A stretch of DNA of 61,827 nucleotides from a virus: the IMG/VR virus record IMGVR_UViG_3300043411_000598, positions 1 to 61,827 of that record; one strand, written 5' to 3'. Under the pieces are notes generated by a model. That model was not told where the DNA came from. It did not search any database and was given only the letters and a program-made list of their open reading frames with translations. Below, piece by piece: positions 7,986-15,291 of the stretch. Every line of letters begins with the position of its first letter. Position 1 is the first letter of the stretch. The position numbers and the translations under genes were made by a program.

Positions 7986-8179
7986 TGTGGGAAGTGTATT
8001 TTGGTTTCGGGTCCGTTCAATCTCTCGGCTCTGCTACGGCGGAAGACCCGCCGCGACGTGACAACCTCCGTCGCCTCCGTTCTACCAGTGAAGCATTCTG
8101 CCGAGCGGCTGAGCGTGGTGGCGTAACCGTTGAAGCTGAGCGCGAGCCTATGGGCTTCGCTATTCCTAAGCCGCTTTAG
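7985..8179 (+). CDS. Hypothetical 64-residue protein after the spanins
   Basis: It starts at an ATG overlapping the Rz1 stop and ends 14 bases inside the convergent leftward gene. The product is hydrophilic and arginine-rich in the middle, with no motif I recognise. Support comes only from translational coupling. Confidence 0.4.
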   Translation: MWEVYFGFGSVQSLGSATAEDPPRRDNLRRLRSTSEAFCRAAERGGVTVEAEREPMGFAIPKPL

Positions 8180-9185
8180 CCTGCTGCTTGTCGCGCTCTC
8201 GGAACCAGCGATAGACCGTGGACTTATCCCGGCCCACCTTCGCGGCGATTTCCACAACCTCAAAGCTATCGCGCATGGCGAAGGCTACTGCCTTGGCGTC
8301 CTGCCATTGTGAGATAGAAATAGGCTCAGGCGCAATCGCCTCAGGTTCGGGCGTGGCGGCGGCTGTGGCGGGCGCGGTGGCGAACTGAGAGAACCAGCCA
8401 AGGGTCAGAAGGGCGACGCCACGGCTCAGCCAATGGACGTTGGCGCCGCTATTGGCGCGTTGGGCTGGCGGTGTATCGGTTGCCACGGCTGGGCTGGGCT
8501 CGCGGCCACGTTCCGCCAACGCGTATCCCCAAGGCTCCAGAATGGCCCATGCAAGGAAAATAGCGAACAAAAGCAAAGAGATTTGCCAGTCTTGCGGGAC
8601 CTCGCGCGGAAGCGCCGGCCGCTCGCTAAGCTCCCGCTGCGCCTCAGGCAAGCGTGCAGTGGCAACCGCAGTGGTAGCCTCAAAGATTGCAAGGGCGGCG
8701 CGTTGGCGCTCAGCCATTACGTTGGCAGAATCCGAGGGAAGTTGGCGGCGGGCAGTGTCAATCGAGGCGGTGAGAGTGGCGATTTCATTGGTGAGCGCCA
8801 CGCGCTCAGTCTGACGCGCCACATAGGCCGCACGGTGCGCCGATTGCAGCACCACTTGGGCGCCCTTATCTGCGGAGTAGGCGGCAAACAGAACCGAAAC
8901 GGAATAGAAGGCGATGGCGAGAAGTCGCCAGACGAACGGGGCTTGCGCCAGGCGCGCGAAGTTTACCACGGCGCAGGCCGCAATGACCTGAGCTGCGAGG
9001 CAGGCAATAGCCGCTAAGGCATAGACCGGCCAAAGGGGATCAATGCTAGCCCAATCGCGCGTAAACAGGGCAGGGAAGGCGTTCGCTGCGTTCGCCCAGC
9101 CGAACACGCCAATGGCGGCAATGGCCGCGCTGAGCACGACCAGGGCGAGTTTCAGAGCAATATTGCGGTGGCGCGATTGTCCCAT
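8166..9185 (-). CDS. Membrane protein with periplasmic coiled coil and C-terminal HTH
   Basis: The 339-residue product has membrane segments at about 10-30, 51-76, 85-103 and 200-222, possibly one more at 252-272. A long alanine- and arginine-rich coiled-coil region lies at 108-190. An alanine/proline linker follows, then a C-terminal helix-turn-helix at about 308-330 (VVEIAAKVGRDKSTVYRWFRE). The HTH resembles the homeodomain-like type used by transposases and regulators. One-component membrane-bound regulators (ToxR/CadC style) combine such parts, though usually with the DNA-binding domain at the N-terminus. The gene is leftward, divergent from the outer-membrane protein at 9352, with a perfect inverted repeat at 9240-9260 between them. 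Function is unproven; signalling or exclusion are both possible. Confidence 0.65.
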   Translation of the reverse strand: MGQSRHRNIALKLALVVLSAAIAAIGVFGWANAANAFPALFTRDWASIDPLWPVYALAAIACLAAQVIAACAVVNFARLAQAPFVWRLLAIAFYSVSVLFAAYSADKGAQVVLQSAHRAAYVARQTERVALTNEIATLTASIDTARRQLPSDSANVMAERQRAALAIFEATTAVATARLPEAQRELSERPALPREVPQDWQISLLLFAIFLAWAILEPWGYALAERGREPSPAVATDTPPAQRANSGANVHWLSRGVALLTLGWFSQFATAPATAAATPEPEAIAPEPISISQWQDAKAVAFAMRDSFEVVEIAAKVGRDKSTVYRWFRERDKQQAKAA

Positions 9186-9239
9186 ACCGAACCAGCCTAA
9201 GCCGCTAACCGTTAAATCTTTCTTGGTGAATTGCGCTCC

Positions 9240-9260
9240 ACCCTTTGCCCGCCAAAGGGT
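9240..9260. promoter_or_regulatory. Perfect inverted repeat in a divergent intergenic region
   Basis: The arms accctttg (9240-9247) and caaagggt (9253-9260) flank a 5-base centre. It lies between the leftward membrane/HTH gene and the rightward outer-membrane protein gene, where an operator would be expected. It could instead be a leader hairpin of the leftward transcript. Confidence 0.4.
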
Positions 9261-9351
9261 CTCTCAGGCCATGTGATTTGAGCGGCGCAAATGGAGCTGG
9301 GCCGTACCTGAGGCAACCCAGCACTTTCCATTTTTAGCGGGGCTAGAAAAT

Positions 9352-9906
9352 ATGAAGTCTTCTGTTCAAGTAGGCGTGGCTCTTGCCGCGTTGGTAGGGA
9401 TCAATGCGCTGGCTACGAATGCTGATGCAGGCGAGTGGTACGGTGCGGTTCGTCTGGGCCAATCGCAAGCCGATGTCAGCGCTGGCGGTTCAACGATCAG
9501 CTTTGACGAGGGCCTTTCTTACGGCGCGGCTGTTGGTACGTCTGTCGGGCCGGTTCGTGTAGAGGCCGGCGTCAATCGTCTCTCCGGTGATTTCGCTGGC
9601 GTAGTGAACGCCGACGCTCTCGATTGGAATGCAACCGCCTACCTCGATCTTCCAGTAGGGGATAACGCTTCGGTTTATGCCGGCGCGGGCCTGGACTACG
9701 TGGACGGATCAGCCTCCATCTATGGCTACGATATTGATGCCAGCGGGGAGGGCTATCACTTCAGCGTTGGCGCCGCTTATAGACTGAGCGCAAACATGAT
9801 CGGTGAGGTTCAGTACACACAAATCACCGCCGATCTGGATACCGATTTCGGCGGCGTGGATCTCGACGCTTCCAACATTAGCGTCGGCGTTCGCTTTGCT
9901 CTCTGA
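9352..9906 (+). CDS. Outer-membrane beta-barrel protein (OmpA-barrel-like)
   Basis: The 184-residue product has a signal peptide (cleavage likely after ATNADA), then alternating polar/hydrophobic strands typical of a small eight-stranded barrel, such as EWYGAVRLGQSQ, GYHFSVGAAYRL and MIGEVQYTQI. It ends in the C-terminal signature ISVGVRFAL with the phenylalanine expected near the end of outer-membrane proteins. It has its own upstream region and is followed by several hairpins. A phage-borne barrel next to the integrase is likely expressed from the prophage and may change receptor properties or host adhesion; this is inferred. Confidence 0.75.
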   Translation: MKSSVQVGVALAALVGINALATNADAGEWYGAVRLGQSQADVSAGGSTISFDEGLSYGAAVGTSVGPVRVEAGVNRLSGDFAGVVNADALDWNATAYLDLPVGDNASVYAGAGLDYVDGSASIYGYDIDASGEGYHFSVGAAYRLSANMIGEVQYTQITADLDTDFGGVDLDASNISVGVRFAL

Positions 9907-9915
9907 CTTCGCACA

Positions 9916-9947
9916 CTCACTGGGTTTCCCGTTTTCTTCCCAGTGAG
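9916..9947. terminator. Hairpin after the outer-membrane protein gene
   Basis: The arms ctcactggg (9916-9924) and cccagtgag (9939-9947) form a perfect 9-bp stem ten bases after the stop codon. No clear T-run follows it, so termination may depend on the next hairpins. Confidence 0.4.
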
Positions 9948-9964
9948 ACTGTTGCCAGCGTCCT

Positions 9965-9991
9965 ACGGGGTGGCGTGCGAAGATACCCCGT
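9965..9991. other. Second inverted repeat in the barrel-integrase gap
   Basis: The arms acggggt (9965-9971) and accccgt (9985-9991) are perfect complements. It lies between the two other hairpins of this gap. Its role is unknown; it could be structural or a protein-binding site near the integrase gene. Confidence 0.35.
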
Positions 9992-10012
9992 CGTCTTCTC
10001 CTCAAAGAAACT

Positions 10013-10044
10013 GGGCCGCTTCCTCGCAAGGAGCGGCCCTTTTG
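10013..10044. terminator. Strong intrinsic terminator facing the integrase gene
   Basis: The arms gggccgct (10013-10020) and the gagcggccc around 10031-10039 form a GC-rich stem followed by ttttgttt. It ends rightward transcription from the barrel gene before the convergent integrase stop at 10046. Confidence 0.75.
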
Positions 10045-10045
10045 T

Positions 10046-11011
10046 TTATCCGGCTTTGCGCGCGTTAGCGATCACAGCGGAAACTGCTTTGATGCCTGGG
10101 AGGTTTACTTCGGCGTTGCGCTGAACATAGACGGCATCCGCCATCTTTTCGGAGTCGCCAATGTGATTCGCAGCAGCCGTAAGATTGCCGCCCAAACCGT
10201 GATAAACGAACGTGGCGCTGGAGCGCCGCAAATCATGGATGCGGCAATCTCCAAGGCCAGCGCGAACCAAAAGGCGCTTTAGTCCTGGGTAGCAAGTCTT
10301 GCACCCTTGGCCGTTCCATTCGATCACGAAATTGGAAGTCGCGCGCTCCTTTGCGTCAGAGAGCAGGGCGAACAGAAAATCATCCATCGGTTGATCGGTG
10401 CGCCGCTTCTTGCTGCGTTCCTCTGGCGCTTCGGTGTCTCGAAACCGAATGACGCGGTTTTCAAAATCCACCAGATCCCAAGTGAGTGCGAGCACGGCGC
10501 CGACGCGCTGGCCCGTTACGAGCAGAATATAACCGGCGTAGCGGAGATGGCTCGGCGCGCGGTCCAGTTCCTTCAAGAGACGCGGTAGTTCTTTCTCTGG
10601 ATGGATAACGCGTTCGCGGGCAGGGCCGGTGGGCGGCAATTCAAAAAACGGTTCTTGCGCCTTGTCGATTAGATCGTATTTCCAAGCGTGGCGAAACGCA
10701 GCGCGCATGATCGTGCAACGCTTGCGACATGTGGCCGGCTCTAAATCCTCAAGCCATTCTTGCACGGCATCTTCAACGCGCTGGCGTGAGCCTTTCTTGA
10801 AGTCGTTGATGCGCCAGTCAGCCCAAAGCTTGGTTGGCTCGGCTAGGCAGATGCGCAACGCGCGCGGGGCCTTGCACTTACGATACGCGTTCGGATTGCT
10901 GCGCGCTGCGATGTAGGCCGCGAAGATTTCGCCCACGGTTGGGTTGAGTGTATCGGATTGTTCGGCTGGGTTCGGGGCTTCTGCCCTAACTACTGCGAGT
11001 TGCGCGCTCAC
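10046..11011 (-). CDS. int: Tyrosine integrase
   Basis: The product is 321 residues from the GTG at 11011, chosen because ggag sits six bases before it; a TTG at 11023 would add four residues. The C-terminal catalytic domain shows R169 (TGQRVGA), H259 and R262 (HDLRR), H283 (ANHIGD) and the nucleophile Y295 (AVYVQRN). All expected catalytic residues are present. The N-terminal half has the core-binding region (SRQRVEDAVQEWLEDL onward). It would integrate and, with an excisionase, excise the phage chromosome. I could not identify the attachment site or an excisionase gene next to it. Confidence 0.92.
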   Translation of the reverse strand: MSAQLAVVRAEAPNPAEQSDTLNPTVGEIFAAYIAARSNPNAYRKCKAPRALRICLAEPTKLWADWRINDFKKGSRQRVEDAVQEWLEDLEPATCRKRCTIMRAAFRHAWKYDLIDKAQEPFFELPPTGPARERVIHPEKELPRLLKELDRAPSHLRYAGYILLVTGQRVGAVLALTWDLVDFENRVIRFRDTEAPEERSKKRRTDQPMDDFLFALLSDAKERATSNFVIEWNGQGCKTCYPGLKRLLVRAGLGDCRIHDLRRSSATFVYHGLGGNLTAAANHIGDSEKMADAVYVQRNAEVNLPGIKAVSAVIANARKAG

Positions 11012-11152
11012 TAAGCTCTCCAAATCTCAGGCCGCACGCATCTCATGCTAGGAACGGTGCGGACAAGATGACGTTCGACCTGAACGCTTGAGATTAGGTT
11101 AGCTTGCGGCGTCCGTGGAGACAAGAACGTATTGGCAACTGATGTGGATAGC

Positions 11153-11179
11153 GCACCCTACCCGGTTAGAGTAGGGTGC
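11153..11179. terminator. Perfect hairpin between the early operon and the integrase
   Basis: The arms gcaccctac (11153-11161) and gtagggtgc (11171-11179) form a 9-bp perfect stem with a 9-base loop, directly after the leftward gene that ends at 11186. There is no long U-run on the leftward strand, so termination may be partial. It separates the integrase from the upstream leftward genes. Confidence 0.5.
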
Positions 11180-11185
11180 TTCACG

Positions 11186-11626
11186 TTAGACTTGGCTCCA
11201 GTACCCATAGACGCATCGCGTTCCGTCCCGCGAGCAATCGTAAGTGTCGTGAATGGCGCCGTCGATCATCGCCACGTAATGGCGACTGACGGCGACGATC
11301 AGATTGCCGCTCGGTAGTTCATCCGCCTTGAGATGAACCTTGCAGCCCTGACCGATTTGCATTGTCGGCGTCCACATCCAGCCAAGCGCTTTCATGTAGT
11401 CGCGAAAGCCTTTGCGCTTTGTGTAGATGCCGCCGCGAGCAGATCGTTTGCCGGCGGTCTTGCCCGTTCGGCGCGTGATCCTTTCGCGGCTATTGATGTG
11501 GGCGAGTGCTTCATAGACTTCCGCGTAGGGCTTGCCTGTGGCTATCGCCACCGCTCGCGCTACGCAATCGCCAGCCTTTCCTTCAAAGCCAGCATCCGCG
11601 CGCCCGCCGTCATTATAGACGTGCAT
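11186..11626 (-). CDS. Conserved-type phage protein with cysteine-peptidase-like motifs
   Basis: The 146-residue product opens MHVYNDGGR and contains GDCVARAVAIATG (Cys near residue 21), a basic central region and a late RHYVAMIDGAIHDTYD. A cysteine at the start of a helix, followed later by a histidine and an aspartate, is the order seen in papain-like and C39-like folds. I therefore flag a possible cysteine peptidase or transglutaminase-like fold; this is inference. The ribosome site AGAAGGA lies 8 bases before the ATG. A leftward extended -10 box at 11684-11692 gives it a promoter of its own, at the end of the early operon and before the integrase. Confidence 0.65.
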   Translation of the reverse strand: MHVYNDGGRADAGFEGKAGDCVARAVAIATGKPYAEVYEALAHINSRERITRRTGKTAGKRSARGGIYTKRKGFRDYMKALGWMWTPTMQIGQGCKVHLKADELPSGNLIVAVSRHYVAMIDGAIHDTYDCSRDGTRCVYGYWSQV

Positions 11627-11683
11627 TGGGTGATCCTTCTTTTGTCAAAGAGCCTGCGAGCACGTTTCCGAACTCGCACACGC

Positions 11684-11692
11684 ATTATAGCA
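11684..11692 (-). promoter_or_regulatory. Extended -10 promoter for the 146-residue protein
   Basis: On the minus strand TGCTATAAT gives a consensus -10 with the extended TGn element, about 58 bases before the ATG at 11626. I see no good -35, as is common for extended -10 promoters. Confidence 0.5.
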
Positions 11693-11733
11693 AATCGACT
11701 TTTCGGATTTTGGCGGTTTGCGCGGTTTCTCGA

Positions 11734-11817
11734 ATTACACGCCTTGGTTTGCTTGGATTATTTCCAGCGAACCGCCGCTATTGACACGATGGGCAATGGG
11801 TTTTGGTGGCGTGTAAT
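11734..11817. repeat. Wide inverted repeat upstream of the 146-residue gene
   Basis: The 10-base arms attacacgcc (11734-11743) and ggcgtgtaat (11808-11817) are perfect complements 64 bases apart. A second pair, ggcggtt (about 11712-11718) and aaccgcc (about 11770-11776), interleaves with them. The rest of the 241-base gap between 11627 and 11867 holds no gene I can support. These could be paired protein-binding sites or RNA structure at the end of the early operon. Confidence 0.4.
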
Positions 11818-11867
11818 CTGCGTTTCGCGTCAGAAACCCCTTGCGGCACAAGGCCAAAAATAAATTT

Positions 11868-12410
11868 CTAGGCCGCAATTGGCGGCAAGTGTTTCCACTG
11901 CTTGCCTGTCGCAATGCGGTTAATTTGAGCGATGCTAACGTTGTAGCGGTCAGCGATTTGTTGCCGCGTCATTGTCTTGCTCGCACAAAGCGCGCGAACC
12001 TCTTGCACATGATTTGGCGTGAGCTTGTGCCGACGCTTCGGATTGTGAGCTGGGCAGTAAACCTTGTTGGCCGTTGCATGTGCCTGATTGGAGGCGTCGT
12101 CAGCCCATTCCAAATTGTCGGCGTGATTGTTCAGCTTGTTCAAGTCGAGATGGTTCACGTCAGGAAGCGCATTAGGGTTGGAGATCCATGCGAGCGCTAC
12201 TGCGCGGTGAACGCGGACTTGCTTTCCAGCGCCGCGCTTACCCTTTGTCACCGGCCCAGGTTCACGCAAGAACATCGCGACAATCACGTAGCCGTTTTGA
12301 GTGACCCTTTGGGTTAGTTCGCGCTTGCTATCGACGCGGCGCACGCGCCCGCAGCGCGTCACCTCATAGGCGCCATAAAACCCCGGCACGATCTTCCATT
12401 CGTCTTCCAC
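11868..12410 (-). CDS. NUMOD4/HNH homing endonuclease
   Basis: The product is 180 residues from the GTG at 12410, picked because GAGAGGA precedes it and the frame clears the neighbouring gene. It has a NUMOD4 segment (EWKIVPGFYGAYEV), an HNH core (VNHLDLNKLNNHADNLEWA) and a C-terminal HTH (MTRQQIADRYNVSIAQINRIATG). Such proteins cut DNA at or near homing sites and spread themselves. It is free-standing within the early operon, with no intron seen around it. Confidence 0.8.
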   Translation of the reverse strand: MEDEWKIVPGFYGAYEVTRCGRVRRVDSKRELTQRVTQNGYVIVAMFLREPGPVTKGKRGAGKQVRVHRAVALAWISNPNALPDVNHLDLNKLNNHADNLEWADDASNQAHATANKVYCPAHNPKRRHKLTPNHVQEVRALCASKTMTRQQIADRYNVSIAQINRIATGKQWKHLPPIAA

Positions 12411-12442
12411 TAGGATGTCATCCTCTCCGCTCAGGGTATCAC

Positions 12443-12631
12443 TCAGGACATGCTCGACGTGACAACGGCAGCCAGCACGAGCACGCCAGCGATGAAAAGA
12501 TTGAGCCACGCATTGGCGACGTTGCGCGTTCGCAGATCGGGGAACGCAGCCTTGTGCGTCATGCGGACCATGAGGGCAGCAGCGAGCAGCCCGATGAATC
12601 CGGTGACAACGCTAAAGACTGAAAGGCTCAC
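12443..12631 (-). CDS. Small two-helix membrane protein
   Basis: The 62-residue product has two hydrophobic segments (about 4-24 and 42-60) around a basic loop (RMTHKAAFPDLRTRNVAN). It sits between two HNH endonuclease genes. Membrane insertion is likely; function is unknown. Confidence 0.55.
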   Translation of the reverse strand: MSLSVFSVVTGFIGLLAAALMVRMTHKAAFPDLRTRNVANAWLNLFIAGVLVLAAVVTSSMS

Positions 12632-12634
12632 GTT

Positions 12635-13195
12635 TCACCTGTCTGTTCTTGTTGAAGGGGAGGGATCTATCGCACCCGGTACTGTCGGCCAGTAACGCCC
12701 GCTCGCGATCTTCATGGCAGTCGATGACGTTATGCCGTACTCGCGGGCGAGGGATGGATAGCTGGCGCCCGCACGTCGCTTGTCGCGCAACGCGATCACG
12801 TCATCCGGCGTGAGCTTCTTCCACCGCCCTTCATGCTGAGATGCGTCGTAGATGCCAGTGGAACGGGCGTGGTCATGGTTATCTTGCTGCGTGGCCCACT
12901 CAAGATTCGGCACGCAATTATTGGCGCGATCCAAGTCCCGGTGATTGACCTGCGGCTTCCCATCGGGGTTAGGGATGAACGCCAGCGCCACAAGCCTATG
13001 AACCCGCATAGTCTTGGATTGCGAACGGACGCCGTTCTCACGCGGAGCCGGTGGGCCGGCGATCATCGCTACAGTCAAGTAGCCGCGATAGTTGGCTCGC
13101 AAGGTACGCTCGCGCTTGGTCGCGATGAACCGAACGCGGCCGTCATCGCTGACTTCGTATCGCTCAAAGCCCGGAATGGTTCTCCATTCGGTCAA
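12635..13195 (-). CDS. NUMOD4/HNH homing endonuclease
   Basis: The 186-residue product begins with TTG at 13195, eight bases after a strong AAGGAGG; the start overlaps the stop of the upstream gene as TTGA. It has NUMOD4 (EWRTIPGFERYEVSDDGRVR), an HNH core (VNHRDLDRANNCVPNLEWAT) and an HTH-like C-terminus (YPSLAREYGITSSTAMKIASG). It is a diverged relative of the gene at 11868, separated by one small membrane gene. Confidence 0.8.
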   Translation of the reverse strand: MTEWRTIPGFERYEVSDDGRVRFIATKRERTLRANYRGYLTVAMIAGPPAPRENGVRSQSKTMRVHRLVALAFIPNPDGKPQVNHRDLDRANNCVPNLEWATQQDNHDHARSTGIYDASQHEGRWKKLTPDDVIALRDKRRAGASYPSLAREYGITSSTAMKIASGRYWPTVPGAIDPSPSTRTDR

Positions 13196-14043
13196 GCATC
13201 ATCCTCCTTGGACGGGACATTGCTCGGGACCATTCCGACGCCGCGTGTGCTCGCCCCATGCTCAGTGCAAGTGTCGTGGAAAATGCGAGCGTCGCCGTAG
13301 CCCCACACGCTTTCACCCCAGCGAAAGCCCTTCATGCATCCCGCGCAACGAGCAAACGCCCAGCGTTTGAACTGCTGCCATGGGTGAACCTGAAACTTCC
13401 AATGGTGGACGTGCCAGCGCGGATGGCGCCACCACGGCTTGAAGCGGCGGTTAAGCGCCGCCGCGATGAGGCGCACCAATTGCTCAGTGTTTTCCACCGA
13501 GGAGAGGTTGTCGTGCGAGCACAGGGCAAGGCTCGACACGGAGTCGATCACCGAGCGTTGGCGCATGAAAGGCTTTGCATACCAAGGTGCGCCGTGTGCG
13601 CCGGACTTGCCGTTCTGCCCATTCCACCAGCGGCGCGTTTCGAGTTCCTGCGCCACCAACCAAACAACAGCGAGGCAGTCCGCTGCCGATAGGCGCGGCC
13701 AAGATAGTTGCTCCTCAGAGATGCCCTCGTAGAACACGGCATTCGTCACGACACGCCGGTTCAGAGCAAGCTTGACCTCATGCACGAAGCCTTGATCGCG
13801 GAGCACATAAGCGACCGCATCGGCGTACTCGCCCGGCGTGCGATCAAACCAGCCGCAGCTATCGTCGCGGCGGTTGCCCGTGTTCGGCCGCTCCGGGTCA
13901 ACGTGCCAGATCGTGATGAAGCTTGAATGGTAGGTGCGCAGAAAGTCGTTCGGCTTGACGCCCCGCGCATCACACCACTTCTTAGAGTGCGCGCGCCAAG
14001 GATACTTGATCTCGTGCGCGACGGTTTGCGGATCGTAGCCCAT
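13192..14043 (-). CDS. Hypothetical phage protein, 283 residues
   Basis: I do not recognise a family. The product is rich in tryptophan, histidine and arginine, with a region dense in WWRHPRWHVHHWKF and a possible metal-binding C-terminal part (ARCAGCMKGF, then FHDTCTEH). It overlaps the next gene at its stop and its ATG overlaps the stop of the gene before it, so it is translated as part of the operon. Confidence 0.6.
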   Translation of the reverse strand: MGYDPQTVAHEIKYPWRAHSKKWCDARGVKPNDFLRTYHSSFITIWHVDPERPNTGNRRDDSCGWFDRTPGEYADAVAYVLRDQGFVHEVKLALNRRVVTNAVFYEGISEEQLSWPRLSAADCLAVVWLVAQELETRRWWNGQNGKSGAHGAPWYAKPFMRQRSVIDSVSSLALCSHDNLSSVENTEQLVRLIAAALNRRFKPWWRHPRWHVHHWKFQVHPWQQFKRWAFARCAGCMKGFRWGESVWGYGDARIFHDTCTEHGASTRGVGMVPSNVPSKEDDA

Positions 14044-14342
14044 CAGCGGTTCTTTCTTTTGCGGTCGAGAATGTCAGACATGAGGTGGTGTTTGCCCTCA
14101 CGCTGAAACCACTCTTCGCTTTCTTCGGGCGAAGCATCGAAGTCGCCGTTCAGATGACGATCACGAAGCGCAATAGCGGCTGGCGTGCCGGCTTTCTGCA
14201 AGTCCTCAGCAAGCTGCAGGCACGGCGTCGCGAGAGGAGAGAGGAAGTCGTGGTAGTAGCCCTGCGCTGCGAGCACGGCCATGTTGCCAAGTCCCGCCTT
14301 GTGAAGTTCAGCCGCCAGCTTGTCTTTCGTGTGCATAGTCAC
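14043..14342 (-). CDS. Hypothetical early protein, 99 residues
   Basis: The product is helical and acidic toward the end (MTMHTKDKLAAELHKAGL at the start, GYYHDFLSPLATPCLQLAEDLQKAG in the middle). The pattern reminds me of conserved small phage proteins, but I cannot name a domain. The GTG at 14342 follows GAGAGGATGA; an ATG two codons later is an alternative. Confidence 0.55.
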   Translation of the reverse strand: MTMHTKDKLAAELHKAGLGNMAVLAAQGYYHDFLSPLATPCLQLAEDLQKAGTPAAIALRDRHLNGDFDASPEESEEWFQREGKHHLMSDILDRKRKNR

Positions 14343-14378
14343 TCATCCTCTCTGTGCTGGTCCGTGCTTGGGCGCATT

Positions 14379-14936
14379 TCAGCCGGGGCCATCGCGTCCA
14401 ACTTTCTGTTTCATCGGGAAGCGTCGCTTCTTTTCCGCAATGCGCTCGCGCGCGACATAAAGGGGGAGGGGCGCATAGTCCGTGTGTTCGACGCAGACGC
14501 ATAGATAGCGACCGTCAGGAATGTCATTGGCGTGTAGATGTCCGTGCACGTTCGTTTGGAAGCGCTCTGTGACGCACTCCGGGTGCAGCGGAATGTGCGA
14601 GAGGATCATGTCATCCAGCACACGCACGCCGTAAATCTCATCGAAGTGGGCGTAGTAGTCCTCAGTGCCGAAGATGTCGTGGTTGCCACGGATCAGGCGT
14701 TTCTTGCCGTTCAGGCGCCCAAGGATGTGTAGGTGCTTGCGGGCGATCACTACGTCGCCGAGGTGATACACCTTGTCATGCGGGCGAACGACGGCATTCC
14801 AGCGCTGCACCATCTCCTCGTCCATCTCGTCAGCATTGGCGAACGGACGCAGCGGCGAGCCATCAGCGCGCGTGAATGTCGTGCAGCACTTCTCGTGGCC
14901 GAAGTGTGTATCGGAGATCAGGAAGTGTTCCGGCAC
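14379..14936 (-). CDS. Calcineurin-like metallophosphoesterase
   Basis: The 185-residue product shows the full metallophosphoesterase motif set: D9-x-H11 (SDTHFGH), GD61 (HLGDV), GNH86D, H114 (SHIP) and H131/H133 (NVHGHLH). These residues bind two metal ions. Members of this group hydrolyse phosphomonoesters, phosphodiesters or nucleotides; the substrate cannot be told here. The start is a GTG at 14936 preceded by AAAGGA. Confidence 0.85.
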   Translation of the reverse strand: MPEHFLISDTHFGHEKCCTTFTRADGSPLRPFANADEMDEEMVQRWNAVVRPHDKVYHLGDVVIARKHLHILGRLNGKKRLIRGNHDIFGTEDYYAHFDEIYGVRVLDDMILSHIPLHPECVTERFQTNVHGHLHANDIPDGRYLCVCVEHTDYAPLPLYVARERIAEKKRRFPMKQKVGRDGPG

Positions 14937-14985
14937 TACACGGAATCCTTTCCGGATGTGACGCTCGATAAGAACATTCCGACCT

Positions 14986-15288
14986 TCATTGCGACACGTA
15001 GAGCCAGCGATCAGGCTCCCTCTCTAAAAGATCAACGAGCAGGGGGAGGTTCGATCCCTCAAGCTGAGGATCGGCGGCGATGGCCGCACGCCACGCGGCA
15101 AAGTCAGTCGGCCGTGTGAGCCAATCGAAGTCGTACGGATCATCGTTGCTGCGAACGTCCTCCCTTGGAAGGGTACCCATCACGTTGCGCGCGAAGTGCT
15201 TATGGCCGCCGTTCGCGCTGGACTCGGGCTCCCATTCTGGATGGTTGCGCCAGTCTGTGCGTGTGCGCAGATAGAGGTGAACGCTCAC
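14986..15288 (-). CDS. Hypothetical early protein, 100 residues
   Basis: The product starts with GTG at 15288 after GGAGGGG. It is tryptophan-rich and acidic (RTDWRNHPEWEPESSANGG, then DFDWLTRPTDFAAW), with no motif I recognise. It is one of several short early genes here that probably act on host functions. Confidence 0.5.
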   Translation of the reverse strand: MSVHLYLRTRTDWRNHPEWEPESSANGGHKHFARNVMGTLPREDVRSNDDPYDFDWLTRPTDFAAWRAAIAADPQLEGSNLPLLVDLLEREPDRWLYVSQ

Positions 15289-15291
15289 AGG

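Noticed and set aside
11024-11152. Attachment site between the integrase start and the upstream hairpin
   Set aside because: I found no tRNA-like segment or clear core repeat there, so no attP call is supported.
15045-15056. GGTTCGATCCC looks like a tRNA T-loop
   Set aside because: No acceptor, D or anticodon arms fit around it, and it lies within a supported leftward coding frame.
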